NCBI RefSeq assembly: GCF_010858045.1
Contig: NZ_JAAGVC010000009.1
Coordinates: 1 to 64,000, forward strand
Reading direction: 5' to 3'
DNA: 64,000 nt
Origin: Nocardia cyriacigeorgica
GTDB lineage: Bacteria > Actinomycetota > Actinomycetes > Mycobacteriales > Mycobacteriaceae
The notes below the pieces were generated by a model. That model saw only the letters and a program-made list of their open reading frames with translations, did not search any database and was not told the DNA's origin. The position numbers and the translations under genes were made by a program. Positions 7,113 to 17,200 of the stretch are shown here, piece after piece. Each line of letters starts with the position of its first letter. The first letter of the stretch is position 1.

Positions 7113-7927
7113 GCCTTGCCGCCCATCTTGGTTTCGATCGCGGCGAGCCGGGCCTCGATGCGCTCGAGTGTGGCGTTCTGCGCGGCCTGCGAGTCGACGA
7201 GGGTGAGCGGTTCGCCCTTGTCGTTGACGCCGAGCTGTTTCCAGCCGCGGGCGACCTGGTCGCGAATCTGGTTCACGGCCTCGTCGATGTAGTAGACCGC
7301 GGTGCCGTAACTGACCTTCGTTTTCTTGAAGTTCTCGAACATCTCGCCCCACACGGTGCCCTCGCCCCTTCCGGCTGTCGGGTTGCCGATGGCCTTCTGC
7401 ACATCGGCGCGGAAAATGGTCATGTCGATGGCGCCGGGATCCCACTTGCCCTGTGCGGCGCCTGCCCACTCGCGATGTGCGATCACATGCGAGGCGTCGT
7501 GTCCGAGGTGGCGCAGGATCGCGGCGACGCCGCGTACGTAGGCGTTGTACTGCGCGTCCGACCATGAGGACCGGTGCGGGCGGCCAGGGGTGCCGCCGCC
7601 ATCGTTGGCGGCCTCGATCCCGATCGTGTACTGATTCGCGGCGTTACGGGGAAGGCCTGGATACGAGCCCTCGCCCGCGTGCCATGCAATTCCGGCGCCC
7701 ACGACGGTGTACACGCCGTCGCTGCCGAGGTGGAGCTGCGAGCACAACCCGAGTTGCGGGTGATTGGCGATGCTGCCGGGGGTCGCGCCGAAGCTGCCGG
7801 TGTGGTGCGCGACGACGCCCCAGATCTCGCCGAAATCTCCGTGCCCGCGATCGCGCCAGCCGGAATATTCGCGCACCTCGAGGCCCTCGGCGCGCAGCAC
7901 CTCGGGCAGCCAGACGGGGTCAGGCAT
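7109..7927 (-). CDS. Endolysin, N-acetylmuramoyl-L-alanine amidase
   Basis: 272 residues. Residues about 15-160 form an amidase_2 (PGRP-like) zinc domain: VVAHHTGSF, GAGIAWHAGEG and VIAHREWAG carry the zinc and catalytic histidines. It would cut the amide bond between muramic acid and the stem peptide at the end of infection. The C-terminal part has an alpha-helical region (DEAVNQIRDQVARGWKQLGV) and a coiled-coil end (LERIEARLAAIETKMGG), possibly for wall binding or multimerisation. Start ATG 7927 overlaps the upstream gene by 8 bp. Confidence 0.9.
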   Translation of the reverse strand: MPDPVWLPEVLRAEGLEVREYSGWRDRGHGDFGEIWGVVAHHTGSFGATPGSIANHPQLGLCSQLHLGSDGVYTVVGAGIAWHAGEGSYPGLPRNAANQYTIGIEAANDGGGTPGRPHRSSWSDAQYNAYVRGVAAILRHLGHDASHVIAHREWAGAAQGKWDPGAIDMTIFRADVQKAIGNPTAGRGEGTVWGEMFENFKKTKVSYGTAVYYIDEAVNQIRDQVARGWKQLGVNDKGEPLTLVDSQAAQNATLERIEARLAAIETKMGGKA

Positions 7928-8549
7928 TGTTCTTGGCCTCCTCGATTTTCGCGCGCAGACGGCCGACGATGCCCTCGTACGCTTCGGATTTGGTGGACGC
8001 TTGGAACGCAATTCCGCGCGGATGAGTCGCCGACCATTCGCCGCTGTTGAGTTGCTCGACCTTGATGTCGTCGAGGTCGTAGAACTGCTCGGGGTCCGGC
8101 GCCGGCCATTCCCCGTTTTCGTCGGGGTGGATGTGTAGGCCCTGGTCGTACGGGCCGGGTAGGCCGCCGGGTGTCGGGATCCAGCGCACCCGCTCGCGTG
8201 ACGGGTCGCGTATCCAGCCGCGGTCGATGAGGTAGGCGGCGAGGCGCGGCGCCTGCGGTATCGGCACGGTGGTCGGACCGGCGAGCACGCGCCCGGCAGG
8301 GTTGCGCCACTCGGGCAGATGGACGACGAGCAGCTCGGCCGCGAGCTCGGCGACGAGCGGGTCGACCTCGGGCACGTCGCCGAGGTCGGGCAGCTGCCCG
8401 TCCACAACTTGCCGCAGAAACGCGCGGAACTTTTCGGTGATCTCGACGCCGTCGACGCTGCTCGGCTCGTATGCGCCGGCACGGGCTTGCCGTCCGGCGG
8501 GGGTGATGATTTCCTCGACGACCTCGCGGCCGTCGTTCTCTTCGCTCAT
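7920..8549 (-). CDS. Hypothetical late phage protein
   Basis: 209 residues starting with MSEENDGREVVEEIITPAGR. It has an acidic helical N-terminal half and a C-terminal part with YLIDRGWIRDPS and IHPDENGEWPAPDPEQFYD. It sits between the collagen-like tail proteins and the endolysin with overlapping ends. Proteins of this kind are frequent in actinophage late operons and their function is unknown. Confidence 0.62.
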   Translation of the reverse strand: MSEENDGREVVEEIITPAGRQARAGAYEPSSVDGVEITEKFRAFLRQVVDGQLPDLGDVPEVDPLVAELAAELLVVHLPEWRNPAGRVLAGPTTVPIPQAPRLAAYLIDRGWIRDPSRERVRWIPTPGGLPGPYDQGLHIHPDENGEWPAPDPEQFYDLDDIKVEQLNSGEWSATHPRGIAFQASTKSEAYEGIVGRLRAKIEEAKNNA

Positions 8550-9598
8550 GGCTGCTCCCGTAGTGGTTGGCCCATTACGAGCAGCTGTGCGCCTGCCGTC
8601 GCAATGGTGTAGTTCCGCGATCCGATGACACGGCGCGCGAGTATGTAGAGGCTCGCGGTTTGGTTGGCGGAGACGACGCCGTGCGCGGCGCCCGGCTCGG
8701 TGGGGTACTCGTAGCGCGGGAACATGAGCACCATGTAGTTGTTCGCCGCGGGCATGCCGATGCCGTAGCCGATGAGGTCGCCGTCGATGGCGCCGAGGCG
8801 CATCTCGATATCGACTCGGCTTTCGTTGAGGCTCGCGACATGGGTTTGCATGCCGAGGTTCCCGGACAGCACGATCGGGCGCCACGCGATCGGCTGCGCG
8901 GGCAGCGTCATCGTGGCGAGCACTTTCGGCGAGGTCGCCATATTCGAGCCGCCCGAGAACTGCCCGCCTGCGATCGCCCACGGGCCGAGCAACTGCGGCG
9001 ACGGTATCGGTTGGAATTCGCCGGGCGGGGTGCGCCAGGCGAGCACCGAGTCTTGCCGGGCGCCGGCGAGGTCGCCGACGTCCTCGGCGTCGGAGATGGC
9101 GCCCGGTTCGCCGGGCGGGCCCTGGTCGCCGGTCTCGCCGCGCGGGAACGTGATTGCGAGCGTCTGGCCGGGCGCGGTGCCGGTGATCTGCGCGGACGCG
9201 GTCGACCCGGTCGGGCCCGCGATGCCGACGCCGACGAGTGCGTTCGGGGCGCCGCGCTTGCCCGGTGCCTGGAACGCGTCGTCGAACCGAATCCATTCCA
9301 TGCCGGTCCACAGGTAGATCGCGTTTTCGGCGACGACGCGCCACGCGCGCCCGGCCTCGTCGTATCCGAGGTTGAGGGCTTGCAGCGTCGCGAAATCGGC
9401 GGCGTCGCCGCGCCATTCCCACGGCCACGACGACGGGCCGACCGGGCCGAGCTCGCCGCGCGGTCCTTCGCGCAGCTCGACGAGCGCCTCGCGGTCGTAG
9501 AGCTCGAACGGGTTCACCGTGTAGGGCAGCCCGACGGGGTCGTCGACGCCGCGCATGGTCACGCGGATGTCGGCCTCGTAGACGATTTCGCCGGTCAT
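8546..9598 (-). CDS. Collagen-like minor tail protein, paralogue 3
   Basis: 350 residues from ATG 9598, which overlaps the upstream stop. Layout: N-terminal domain, Gly-X-Y run (GPRGELGPVGP), a small domain with AWRVVAENAIYLWTGMEWI, a second collagen-like run (PRGETGDQGPPGEPG), a linker, and a C-terminal beta domain (QPIAWRPIVLSGNLG ... SLYILARRVIGSRNYT). The same layout is seen in the next two genes upstream. It is likely a trimeric fibre at the tail tip. Confidence 0.75.
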   Translation of the reverse strand: MTGEIVYEADIRVTMRGVDDPVGLPYTVNPFELYDREALVELREGPRGELGPVGPSSWPWEWRGDAADFATLQALNLGYDEAGRAWRVVAENAIYLWTGMEWIRFDDAFQAPGKRGAPNALVGVGIAGPTGSTASAQITGTAPGQTLAITFPRGETGDQGPPGEPGAISDAEDVGDLAGARQDSVLAWRTPPGEFQPIPSPQLLGPWAIAGGQFSGGSNMATSPKVLATMTLPAQPIAWRPIVLSGNLGMQTHVASLNESRVDIEMRLGAIDGDLIGYGIGMPAANNYMVLMFPRYEYPTEPGAAHGVVSANQTASLYILARRVIGSRNYTIATAGAQLLVMGQPLREQP

Positions 9599-10674
9599 GC
9601 TGGCGCCCCTGTCACTGGCACGGCCCACACCGCGACGTGCGCCGAGGTGCGGGTGTAGGTGTAGTTACCGCTGCCGACGTTGCGGCGCAGCACGATATAG
9701 ATTTGCGCGGGCGCGCCGGCGGCCACGACGCCGACGCCCGAGCTGGGGGTGACCGCGGCGGTTGCGTAGTGCGGTTGCAGCACGTTCGCCCAGTCGACGG
9801 CGTAGCCCATACCGGCACCGAATCCGAGGATCTGGCCGTCGGCGCCACCGAGGCGCGCCTCGAGGTCGACGCGAACCGACGTGTCGGTGACGATCGTTCG
9901 CACCACCGCGGCGCCGAGCACCAGCGGGCGCCAATCGCAATCCTGCGCGGGCACGTTGACGATGGCGATTGTGTTCGGCGAGGTGGCGACGTTGGTTTGC
10001 GAGGCGGCGAATCCGGCGCCGCCGTCCCACGCCTGCCCCTCGAGGATGGTCCACGGGCCGCGCCAGCCGGGGTACGGGGTGGGCACCCACTTGCCCGCCG
10101 AGGCCGACCACAGCGGCACCATGCCGTCGATGTGGGCCGGGGTGTTGTCGTAGTCGGTCGACAGGCGAAGCGGGCCCGGTGATCCCTCGGGGCCGTCGAC
10201 GCCCTTGACGCCGCGCGGCACGACGAGGTCGACGGTCTGCGCGGGCGGGGTGCCGGAAATGGTGACCTCGAGGTCTGCGCCTACCGCGCCGGTCGTCACG
10301 GTGCCGAGGGTGAGGGTGTTCGCCTCGCCGGCCGGTCCGTGGGCGCCGAACGCGTCGGGGTGCGCGTCGAAGCTGCGCCCGTTCCACACCATAAGCGTGT
10401 TCGTGTCGAGTAGCCGCCATGCCTTCCCGGCGTGCACCGGGCGCAGCGTGGCCGCGAGGGCTTGCAGCGCAGTGTCATCGGCGATGTCGCCCTCGTGCCG
10501 GATCGTCCAGCCTGCGGGGCCCTGCTCGCCGTCGGGTCCGGCCGGGCCGGTGGGCAGCTCGAGCGAGCCATCGGCGGGGGTGCCGACGAACGATTGCACG
10601 ATGCCGTCGCGGTCGAGTCCCTCGTCGAGGCCGCGCAGGTTGGTCGACTCGAAATACTCGCCGACAGTGGACAC
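9595..10674 (-). CDS. Collagen-like minor tail protein, paralogue 2
   Basis: 359 residues from GTG 10674, with AGGAGG 6 nt upstream. It shares with its neighbours two Gly-X-Y runs (TGPAGPDGEQGPAG and PRGVKGVDGPEGSPGP), the central KAWRLLDTNTLMVWNGRSFD segment and the C-terminal CDWRPLVLGAAVV ... YIVLRRNVGSGNYTYT domain. The linker VPLWSASAGKWVPTPYPGW is matched by equivalents in both paralogues. Likely a tail fibre subunit. Confidence 0.75.
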   Translation of the reverse strand: MSTVGEYFESTNLRGLDEGLDRDGIVQSFVGTPADGSLELPTGPAGPDGEQGPAGWTIRHEGDIADDTALQALAATLRPVHAGKAWRLLDTNTLMVWNGRSFDAHPDAFGAHGPAGEANTLTLGTVTTGAVGADLEVTISGTPPAQTVDLVVPRGVKGVDGPEGSPGPLRLSTDYDNTPAHIDGMVPLWSASAGKWVPTPYPGWRGPWTILEGQAWDGGAGFAASQTNVATSPNTIAIVNVPAQDCDWRPLVLGAAVVRTIVTDTSVRVDLEARLGGADGQILGFGAGMGYAVDWANVLQPHYATAAVTPSSGVGVVAAGAPAQIYIVLRRNVGSGNYTYTRTSAHVAVWAVPVTGAPA

Positions 10675-10684
10675 GTCACACCTC

Positions 10685-11734
10685 CTATGCGGGGATCGCC
10701 CAGACGACCAGCGAGGCGCGGCCGACGCTGTAGCCGATTTCGGCCGCTGAGTTGGTGCCGCCGACGCGCTCGGCGGTGACGACGAGCGTCGCCTCGGTGT
10801 TCGCGGGCACGGTGGCGTAGGTCGACGACGGTCCGAGCGGCTTGGTGCCCTCGTCGCCGAACGTCGGCACCATCGCGACTTGGAAGTACTGACCGGTGAG
10901 GCGGGCGCCGGCGCCGTGCGCGACCGATACGCCGTTGCTGTTGTTGAGTCGCACGTAGCCGACGGCGTGGCTGTTGTGGCCGTTCTGGCAGTAGATTTCG
11001 AGCTGCGCCCATGCCAGCGGGCGCCAGCGGAACGGCAGCGCCGGGATGGTGAATTGCCCGGCGGTGAGCTTGGCGGCGTTCACGTTGCCCGAGGCCGCGT
11101 TGAAATCGGTACTTCCGTACCACGACCACGGTCCGAATCCGTTCGGCGGCGGCAGCGGGCGCCACTTGCGGGCGCCGACGTTGAGCCCGAACATGCTGCG
11201 TTGTGTCGGGCCCATCGTGTCATCGAAATCGGTCGCCTCGGTGATCGCGCCCGAGGATCCCGACGGCCCCGCGGGGCCGCGGAGCCCGGCAGGCACGGTG
11301 ACCGACAACTGTTGATCGGCACCCGAGCCGGTGAACTTCACCGCGGGCACGGTGAGCGCCGGATTGTGCACCGTGGTTACCGCGATCGTGTTCGGGTACG
11401 CCGTCGGCCCTTGCGGGCCGACGGCGTCGGGCGAGTGCTGCCACGCCGTACCGGTCCAGACGTCCATGCCGTTGGTGTCGAGGCGATGCCACCAGCGGCC
11501 GCGATCCTCCGGGCCGAGGCCGGTCGGTCGCGCTGCCGCATTCGCGATTTCGCCGGACTTACGGAATGTCGATTGCGTGGCGCCGCGCGGTCCGGGTGGT
11601 CCGGGCGGGCCTGCGGGCAGCGGCAGCGATGCCGCGGACTCGACCGGGATCACGGTTGCGGTGAGTATGGGCAGGCCGTCGTCGGTGACCTCGCGGGTCA
11701 CGACCAGGCGCGCCGGAAACGACACGTCAGGCAA
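10685..11734 (-). CDS. Collagen-like minor tail protein, paralogue 1
   Basis: 349 residues from TTG 11734 with AGGAG 6 nt upstream. Layout as in the two following genes: PAGPPGPPGPRG, then HRLDTNGMDVWTGTAWQHSP, then GLRGPAGPSGSSG, then KWRPLPPPNGFGPW, then a beta domain with FRWRPLAWAQLEIYCQNG and a VVWAIPA C terminus. First member of a tandem triplication. Probably part of the fibre or baseplate. Confidence 0.75.
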   Translation of the reverse strand: MPDVSFPARLVVTREVTDDGLPILTATVIPVESAASLPLPAGPPGPPGPRGATQSTFRKSGEIANAAARPTGLGPEDRGRWWHRLDTNGMDVWTGTAWQHSPDAVGPQGPTAYPNTIAVTTVHNPALTVPAVKFTGSGADQQLSVTVPAGLRGPAGPSGSSGAITEATDFDDTMGPTQRSMFGLNVGARKWRPLPPPNGFGPWSWYGSTDFNAASGNVNAAKLTAGQFTIPALPFRWRPLAWAQLEIYCQNGHNSHAVGYVRLNNSNGVSVAHGAGARLTGQYFQVAMVPTFGDEGTKPLGPSSTYATVPANTEATLVVTAERVGGTNSAAEIGYSVGRASLVVWAIPA

Positions 11735-11743
11735 TGCGGGCTC

Positions 11744-13375
11744 CTAGAAAATGATGAGGTCGAGGTCGGCGCCGACGTCGGTAAACAGCTGCTTGATTGC
11801 GCCGGCCATCTGGCCCATGCGGCCCCACGCCTTCACCGTCGCGTCTTCCTCGTCGCTGCCGTCGCCGATGGTGAGCTCGAGGTGCGCCGCGGTGGTGCGG
11901 TCGTCGGTGAACGTGTACTCGGACACGATGTCGGTGAAAAGCATGTCCTCGTCGAGCTGAAACCCGATTTGGTCGCCGAGGTCGAAATCGCGGCCGAACG
12001 TGTACGGGCCGCCGGCGGCGTCGACGGTGACCTTTTTCGACACGTAGCCGCGGGTCTGGTGCACGCCCTGCCGCCCGGCCATGACGCCGTCCATGGTGAA
12101 CGCCTTGTCGCTGCCGGTGATGTACAGCTCGCGGAATGCGAACGGTCCGGCGCGCTCGGCGCGACCGGCATCGCGGTACACCATCCACGCGAGAAACACG
12201 TCGTCCAGCTGCCCCTGATACAGGGCGTCGAGACCGGGCATGCCGATCAGCAGCCCCAGCCACGACAGCAGATTCTTCATGGCGAACTCAATGCCGGCGT
12301 TCACCCAGCCCGGCGACTTGCCGCCGACAATGACGTCGATCGCTGTCGGCTTGTGGATCGCCACCTCGGCGGTGCCGATACCGGAGTATTCGCCCTCGAG
12401 GTACCACACGTGCGGCAGCCCGCGGAACGTGCCGAACGGGCCCATATTCCCGTAGACCGCTTCGTATTCCGACTGCGCGTTGAAGTTGGGATACCGGACC
12501 AACGTCGTGTCGTCGACCCATTCCTCGAAAAACGAGATGAGGCCGTCGAGCAGGGTGCCGGTCGGGCCGACGCTGCCGGACTTGTCCAGTCCCTCGAGCA
12601 CGACCGTCGGCCGGTCGAGGTAGTACCAATCGGGCGCGGGCTGCTCGTCGCCGTCCTCGGGCAGGAAGAACCGCGCCGTCAGCATCACGCCGGTATCGGC
12701 GACCAGCGGCTCGAACAGCTGGTCGGCCTGGTCCATGCGCGCGACCGCGGCACGCCACGGGCTCGTATCGGTCGGGATCCACACCGGCACGAGCGCGATC
12801 GGCCAGAGTGCATCGGTGCGCGCCCACTCGGGGGCGTCGCTCCACTGCTGCGGAAACGCAAGCGACTGCTGCCGAATGAGATTGCAGGCCATGAAAATAG
12901 CCCACAGCGTAAGAACCGGGCCGATACCGATCATGTGCCGCGGCCACTGCGCCAAGATCGGCGCGAACGGTGACGGATACAGACACGTCGTCGCGATGTG
13001 GTGCCAGCAGTGAATAGCCTCGACGTCGATCGTCTCGGTACCGTCCTGATCGCGCATGCGGGCAATGCGCGTGATGTAGCCGTCCCACCGCTTGCCCGCA
13101 CTGAAATTCACGGTGATCGGGATCGTGGCGTCGGCGCCGTCCGGGTTGCGAAACAGGTGGTCGTAGTTCGTGATATCGCGCGGTAGAACCATTTTCAAGC
13201 CACCGGCACCGAACACCTTCCCCGTGCACTGCAACGACAGATAGCGGCCTTCCTCGCCGACCTCTTGCAGGAATTTGTCGTAGTAGCGCACCAATACCCG
13301 TTGGTCGCGGCGCGCCTCGGCGTCCTCGCGCTCGAGGCGATCCATGCGCCGCGCTTCGGCGGCGTGATCCCACAT
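11744..13375 (-). CDS. Gp37-like siphovirus tail protein
   Basis: 543 residues from ATG 13375, which overlaps the upstream stop. The N-terminal part (LVRYYDKFLQEVGEEGRYLS and TNYDHLFRNPDGADATIPI) and the C-terminal part (RGYVSKKVTVDAAGGPYTFG) match the Sipho_Gp37 family, large tail proteins of actinophages placed after the distal tail protein. It probably forms part of the tail-tip hub. Two short hydrophobic stretches in the middle (IGPVLTLWAIFMACNLI and LSWLGLLIGMPG) are unusual for a structural protein but common in this family. Confidence 0.78.
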   Translation of the reverse strand: MWDHAAEARRMDRLEREDAEARRDQRVLVRYYDKFLQEVGEEGRYLSLQCTGKVFGAGGLKMVLPRDITNYDHLFRNPDGADATIPITVNFSAGKRWDGYITRIARMRDQDGTETIDVEAIHCWHHIATTCLYPSPFAPILAQWPRHMIGIGPVLTLWAIFMACNLIRQQSLAFPQQWSDAPEWARTDALWPIALVPVWIPTDTSPWRAAVARMDQADQLFEPLVADTGVMLTARFFLPEDGDEQPAPDWYYLDRPTVVLEGLDKSGSVGPTGTLLDGLISFFEEWVDDTTLVRYPNFNAQSEYEAVYGNMGPFGTFRGLPHVWYLEGEYSGIGTAEVAIHKPTAIDVIVGGKSPGWVNAGIEFAMKNLLSWLGLLIGMPGLDALYQGQLDDVFLAWMVYRDAGRAERAGPFAFRELYITGSDKAFTMDGVMAGRQGVHQTRGYVSKKVTVDAAGGPYTFGRDFDLGDQIGFQLDEDMLFTDIVSEYTFTDDRTTAAHLELTIGDGSDEEDATVKAWGRMGQMAGAIKQLFTDVGADLDLIIF

Positions 13376-14277
13376 CAGAACGGCCTCGAGCTGCGCGGGT
13401 CGACGTCGAGACGCACCGTTGACTCGGTGCTGCCGCCGTCGGTGACGCGCACCGGGATAGAGACGCTCGACCATGGGTCAATGGATTTGAACCAACGCCT
13501 ACCGGCGAGCGCGCCCCACACATTGCGGCCGGACGGCAGCGCGTCGGAGTAGACACGCGCGGTGCGGTGCCGCGGGTGGGTGTCGATGCGCAGCGTTTCG
13601 CCCTCGAGGATCGGCGGCGTTTCGACGATGCGCGGGGTATCGCCGCCACCGAGGTCGCCGATATGGAACCGGCCCGGCCCGTTCATCACATACCGCGGCC
13701 ACGCCGGCTGATCGGCGGCGTTGCGGCCGACGACGACACCCTCGCCGAACCCGTCGGCGTTGACCCATACCGACGGCTCGGGCATGTGATGCTCGAGCGG
13801 GTCGAGGGCAACAATGCCCATCTGATAGGCCTCGTGCAGGTTCAGCGCCGGGTCTATGCCGGTAACCGGCGCGGGCGCCGAGTCGAGCCGTACCTGCTGG
13901 TATCGCCAGCCCTGATAGCGCGTCCAGAACGCCAGCGTGCCCGGCTTATCGGTCGACCAATCGCGAAACCAGGAGTCATGCACGGCGTACCAGTGCCGCG
14001 GGCGGGTGAGCAGCAGCGGCAGCGTGTCGCCGCCGATATCGACGATGAAATCGATTTCCTTCTTACTGCGCACCGAACGCAGGAAATCCGCGCCATCCTG
14101 GCGGGCACCCTCGGATACGAGAATGCTCGTCGGCGCGAACATGTGCCCGGACGGCGAGTCGCCAAGCGCGACACCCTCGGCGCCGGCGCCGACGCCTGCG
14201 AGATGCCAGCACTTACCCGAGATGCCGAAGTAGCACACCTTCGTCGTCTCGATTTCCAGCAGCGGATGCAGTGTCAT
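13375..14277 (-). CDS. Distal tail-like minor tail protein
   Basis: 300 residues from ATG 14277, overlapping the tape-measure stop. It directly follows the tape-measure gene, the place of distal tail proteins in siphoviruses. Beta-rich sequence with RSKKEIDFIVDIGGDTLPLL and a C-terminal TVRLDVDPRSSRPF. It would cap the tail tube and connect to the Gp37-like hub (inference from order). Confidence 0.68.
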   Translation of the reverse strand: MTLHPLLEIETTKVCYFGISGKCWHLAGVGAGAEGVALGDSPSGHMFAPTSILVSEGARQDGADFLRSVRSKKEIDFIVDIGGDTLPLLLTRPRHWYAVHDSWFRDWSTDKPGTLAFWTRYQGWRYQQVRLDSAPAPVTGIDPALNLHEAYQMGIVALDPLEHHMPEPSVWVNADGFGEGVVVGRNAADQPAWPRYVMNGPGRFHIGDLGGGDTPRIVETPPILEGETLRIDTHPRHRTARVYSDALPSGRNVWGALAGRRWFKSIDPWSSVSIPVRVTDGGSTESTVRLDVDPRSSRPF

Positions 14278-17200
14278 CGCCCGAATCCCCCTCGCCGCAT
14301 AGACGCCATGGCCTCGCGCCGGTGCACCCGCTCGACAGCCATCGCCGCCTGCCGCGGGTCCGGGCCCACGATGTTGTAGGTGTTGCCGCCCCCGCCGACG
14401 GCGCCCATTCCGAGCATGGATAGACCGCTGTTGAGCATCTCTTTCCAGTTGTTCTCGAGGTAGCCACGGAATCCGTCGCCGACGCCCTTGGCCCACTCAC
14501 CCCACGGGTCGGCGGCCTGCTCGGGTGTGGCCGCGAGCTCTTGCCCGGCGCCGTAGTGCTGCTCGACGCCGCCACCACCGACCGCGGGCGCAGCCGGATC
14601 CGACGCCGTGCCACCGACGCCCGGCGTCGAGGTCGTCGACGTCGACGCCGCGGCGCCGAAGTTGCTCGGCCAGTTATCCACCCACACCGGCGTAGCGGTA
14701 CCTGGCGGCCGGGTGCCGGTCGCGCCAGCTGCGCCACCGGGCGAGGTCCCGCCAGCGCCGGATCCAACGCTCGGGCTCGACGCGCCTGCGCCGCTCGCGC
14801 CACCAGTGCCGCCTGGCGTGAGTCCGCCGCCGGAACCGGGCTCGACCGTGCCGACCGACGGCGCCGAGGCCATGGCCCAATGCACATGGTCGTTATGTCC
14901 GGCCATGGTGTCGGGACCGAAAAAGCTCATGCCGTCGCCGACGTTCTTGCCCTCGTCGATATTGCGACTGAATCCGTTTCCGTGGATGAGCTCGAGCGAG
15001 CCGGGGTAATTGCTCGCGATCCAATCGGCCATTGCCGCCATATTCGGCCCGGCAATATCAATTGCCTTGCCCTGCATGTGAAAGTCGTAGCCGCTGCCCA
15101 CGTCAGCTGTGCGCGTGGCCGAGGTCAACTGCGCCTCGGGAAACGCATTACGCAGTGATTCCCACATGCCCTGTTGCACCGGCGTCATAGACCCGGCGCC
15201 GGGCACGACGCCACCACCGGCGAAACCGGGCAGCGACGCCAGGAATCGGCGCGCCTCGAGCGCCGCAGTAACCGCGGGGTTGTCCTCTTGGATTCCGAAG
15301 CGGCGCAGGTTGCCGGTGTAGTCGCCGCGCAGTAGCCCGCCGAGGCCGAGGCCGGCGTCGACGAGTGCGTCGTCTTCCTGGATTCCGAAGCGGCGCAGGT
15401 TCGCGCGGTAGTCGCCGCGCAGCAGGGCGCCGCCACCGATCGCGGCGTCGACGAGCGGGTTATCTTCCTCGATGCCGAACTGCCGCAGGCGGCCGTCGTA
15501 GTCGCCGCGGGCGAGCAGCGAGTGCCCACCAAGGGCGGCCGAGACCAGCGGGTGATCCTCCTCGACGCCGAACGCATCGCGCAGGTTGCCCGTGTAGTTG
15601 CCCTCGTGCAGCAGCGACCGCAGGCCGAGCACCGCGGCCACGATCGGCGAATCCTCGGTGATGCCGAGGCGGTTCAGCGACCCGTCGTAGTCGCCATGCG
15701 CCAGGCGGGCGCCGCCGCGCACCATCCCGTGTAGCCACTCGGCCGGGGGCGTCCATCCGCGGTTCAGTGCGGCAACGAGTTCGGCGCCGCCGCGGCGCAT
15801 TGCGTCCTCGGTGACGACGCCCTCACCGGCCGATACGCGCGCGGTCGGGATACCGTCGGCGCCGACGCCAAGAATGCTGTCCGAGGTGCCGGTGCCCGGC
15901 CCGAACAGCAGCCCCGCCGTCGTGCGCCCTGCGACGCCACCTTTGGCGAGCAGCGGCAGGTCGGGAGTGTCGATCGAGAACGAAATGTGTTTGTCGATAA
16001 CCGGAATAGTGAAATCGAATCCGAGCCGGAAATTATTCCACTTGGAAATGAGCCAATTCAGCGCGGTTCGGAATCCGTCAGTGATTCCGTCCCACAATCC
16101 CGAGGCGGCAGACTTCACCTTGCCAGGCAGGCCGGTGATAAATCCGACCAGCTTGCCGAAATCGTCGACTATCCGGTCCTTGACCTCGCGCGCTTTGTCG
16201 GCGAGGCCGGTAACGATGTTGCCAGCGTCGGCGAATCGGTCGCCCCACCAACCGAAAAACGGTTTTAGCACGCTTTCCCAGACAAACGAAACGGCTGTCT
16301 GTATGGCGTTCCACGCGCCCTCGACGATATTGCGGAAAGTCTCGGACTTTTGGTAGGCGACCACGATTCCGGCGACCAGCGCGCCGACGGCGAGCACCAC
16401 GGCGCCGATCGGGTTCGCGAATAGCGCGGCGTTGAGCGCCCACTGCACCGCCGACCATGCCATCGTCGCGCCTCGAATGACGCCCGTCGCGACCGTGTAG
16501 GCGCCGAGGGCAAGCGAATTCGCGGTCAGCGCCGCAGTTCCCGCGCCGGTCGAGGCGGCCATGATGCCTTGGGCGACGGCGTATCCGGTCGCTGCAACCT
16601 TGGCCGTGACGAGGGCGCCGGCGAGCACGCCGAGGGTGATGCCGAGGCCCTTCGCGACGTTCTCATTGTTCTGGATCCATGTCACCGAATTGGTGAGCGC
16701 CTCACCGAGCTCGGTTTGTATCGACCGTTTGATCTTCTCGACGCTGGTCGCGGTGTTGTCCGACAGGGTCGTGCCGAGCTGTGCGGCCGCGCCTTCAACC
16801 TTGCCGAGGCTGTCGACGGCCGCGGACGGGTCGAGCGCGAACAGCGCCCCCGCCAGGTCCTCGGCCTGCGTGCCGAAGATCCCGATCGCGGCGGCATTGC
16901 GCGCTACGGGGTCCTCCATGGCGCGCAGCCGGTCGAGCACGGTGTCGAGCCCCTCGCGCGCACCCGCGCCACCGGCGGCGATCTTGGCCGTCATCTCTTC
17001 AGCGGACAGCCCGAGTGCCTCGTAAGCGGCCTTCGACGTCTCGCTGCCGTCGGTCGCCCGGATCTGGAATTCCTTGAGCGCGTCGGCGACCTTGTCGGCG
17101 TTGAATGCGCCAGCGTCGAGGCCTTGCGCGAGTAGGCCCGTGGCTTCAGTCGCGGACAGACCGAGCGCTTGGAACAATGCGGGGTACTCGATGAACGTGT

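Noticed and set aside
10880-12973. Very long + strand open frame opposite the tail genes
   Set aside because: It is the antisense shadow of high-GC genes: the - strand genes have recognisable collagen and Gp37 domains, starts and overlaps, while this frame has no domain or ribosome-binding site.
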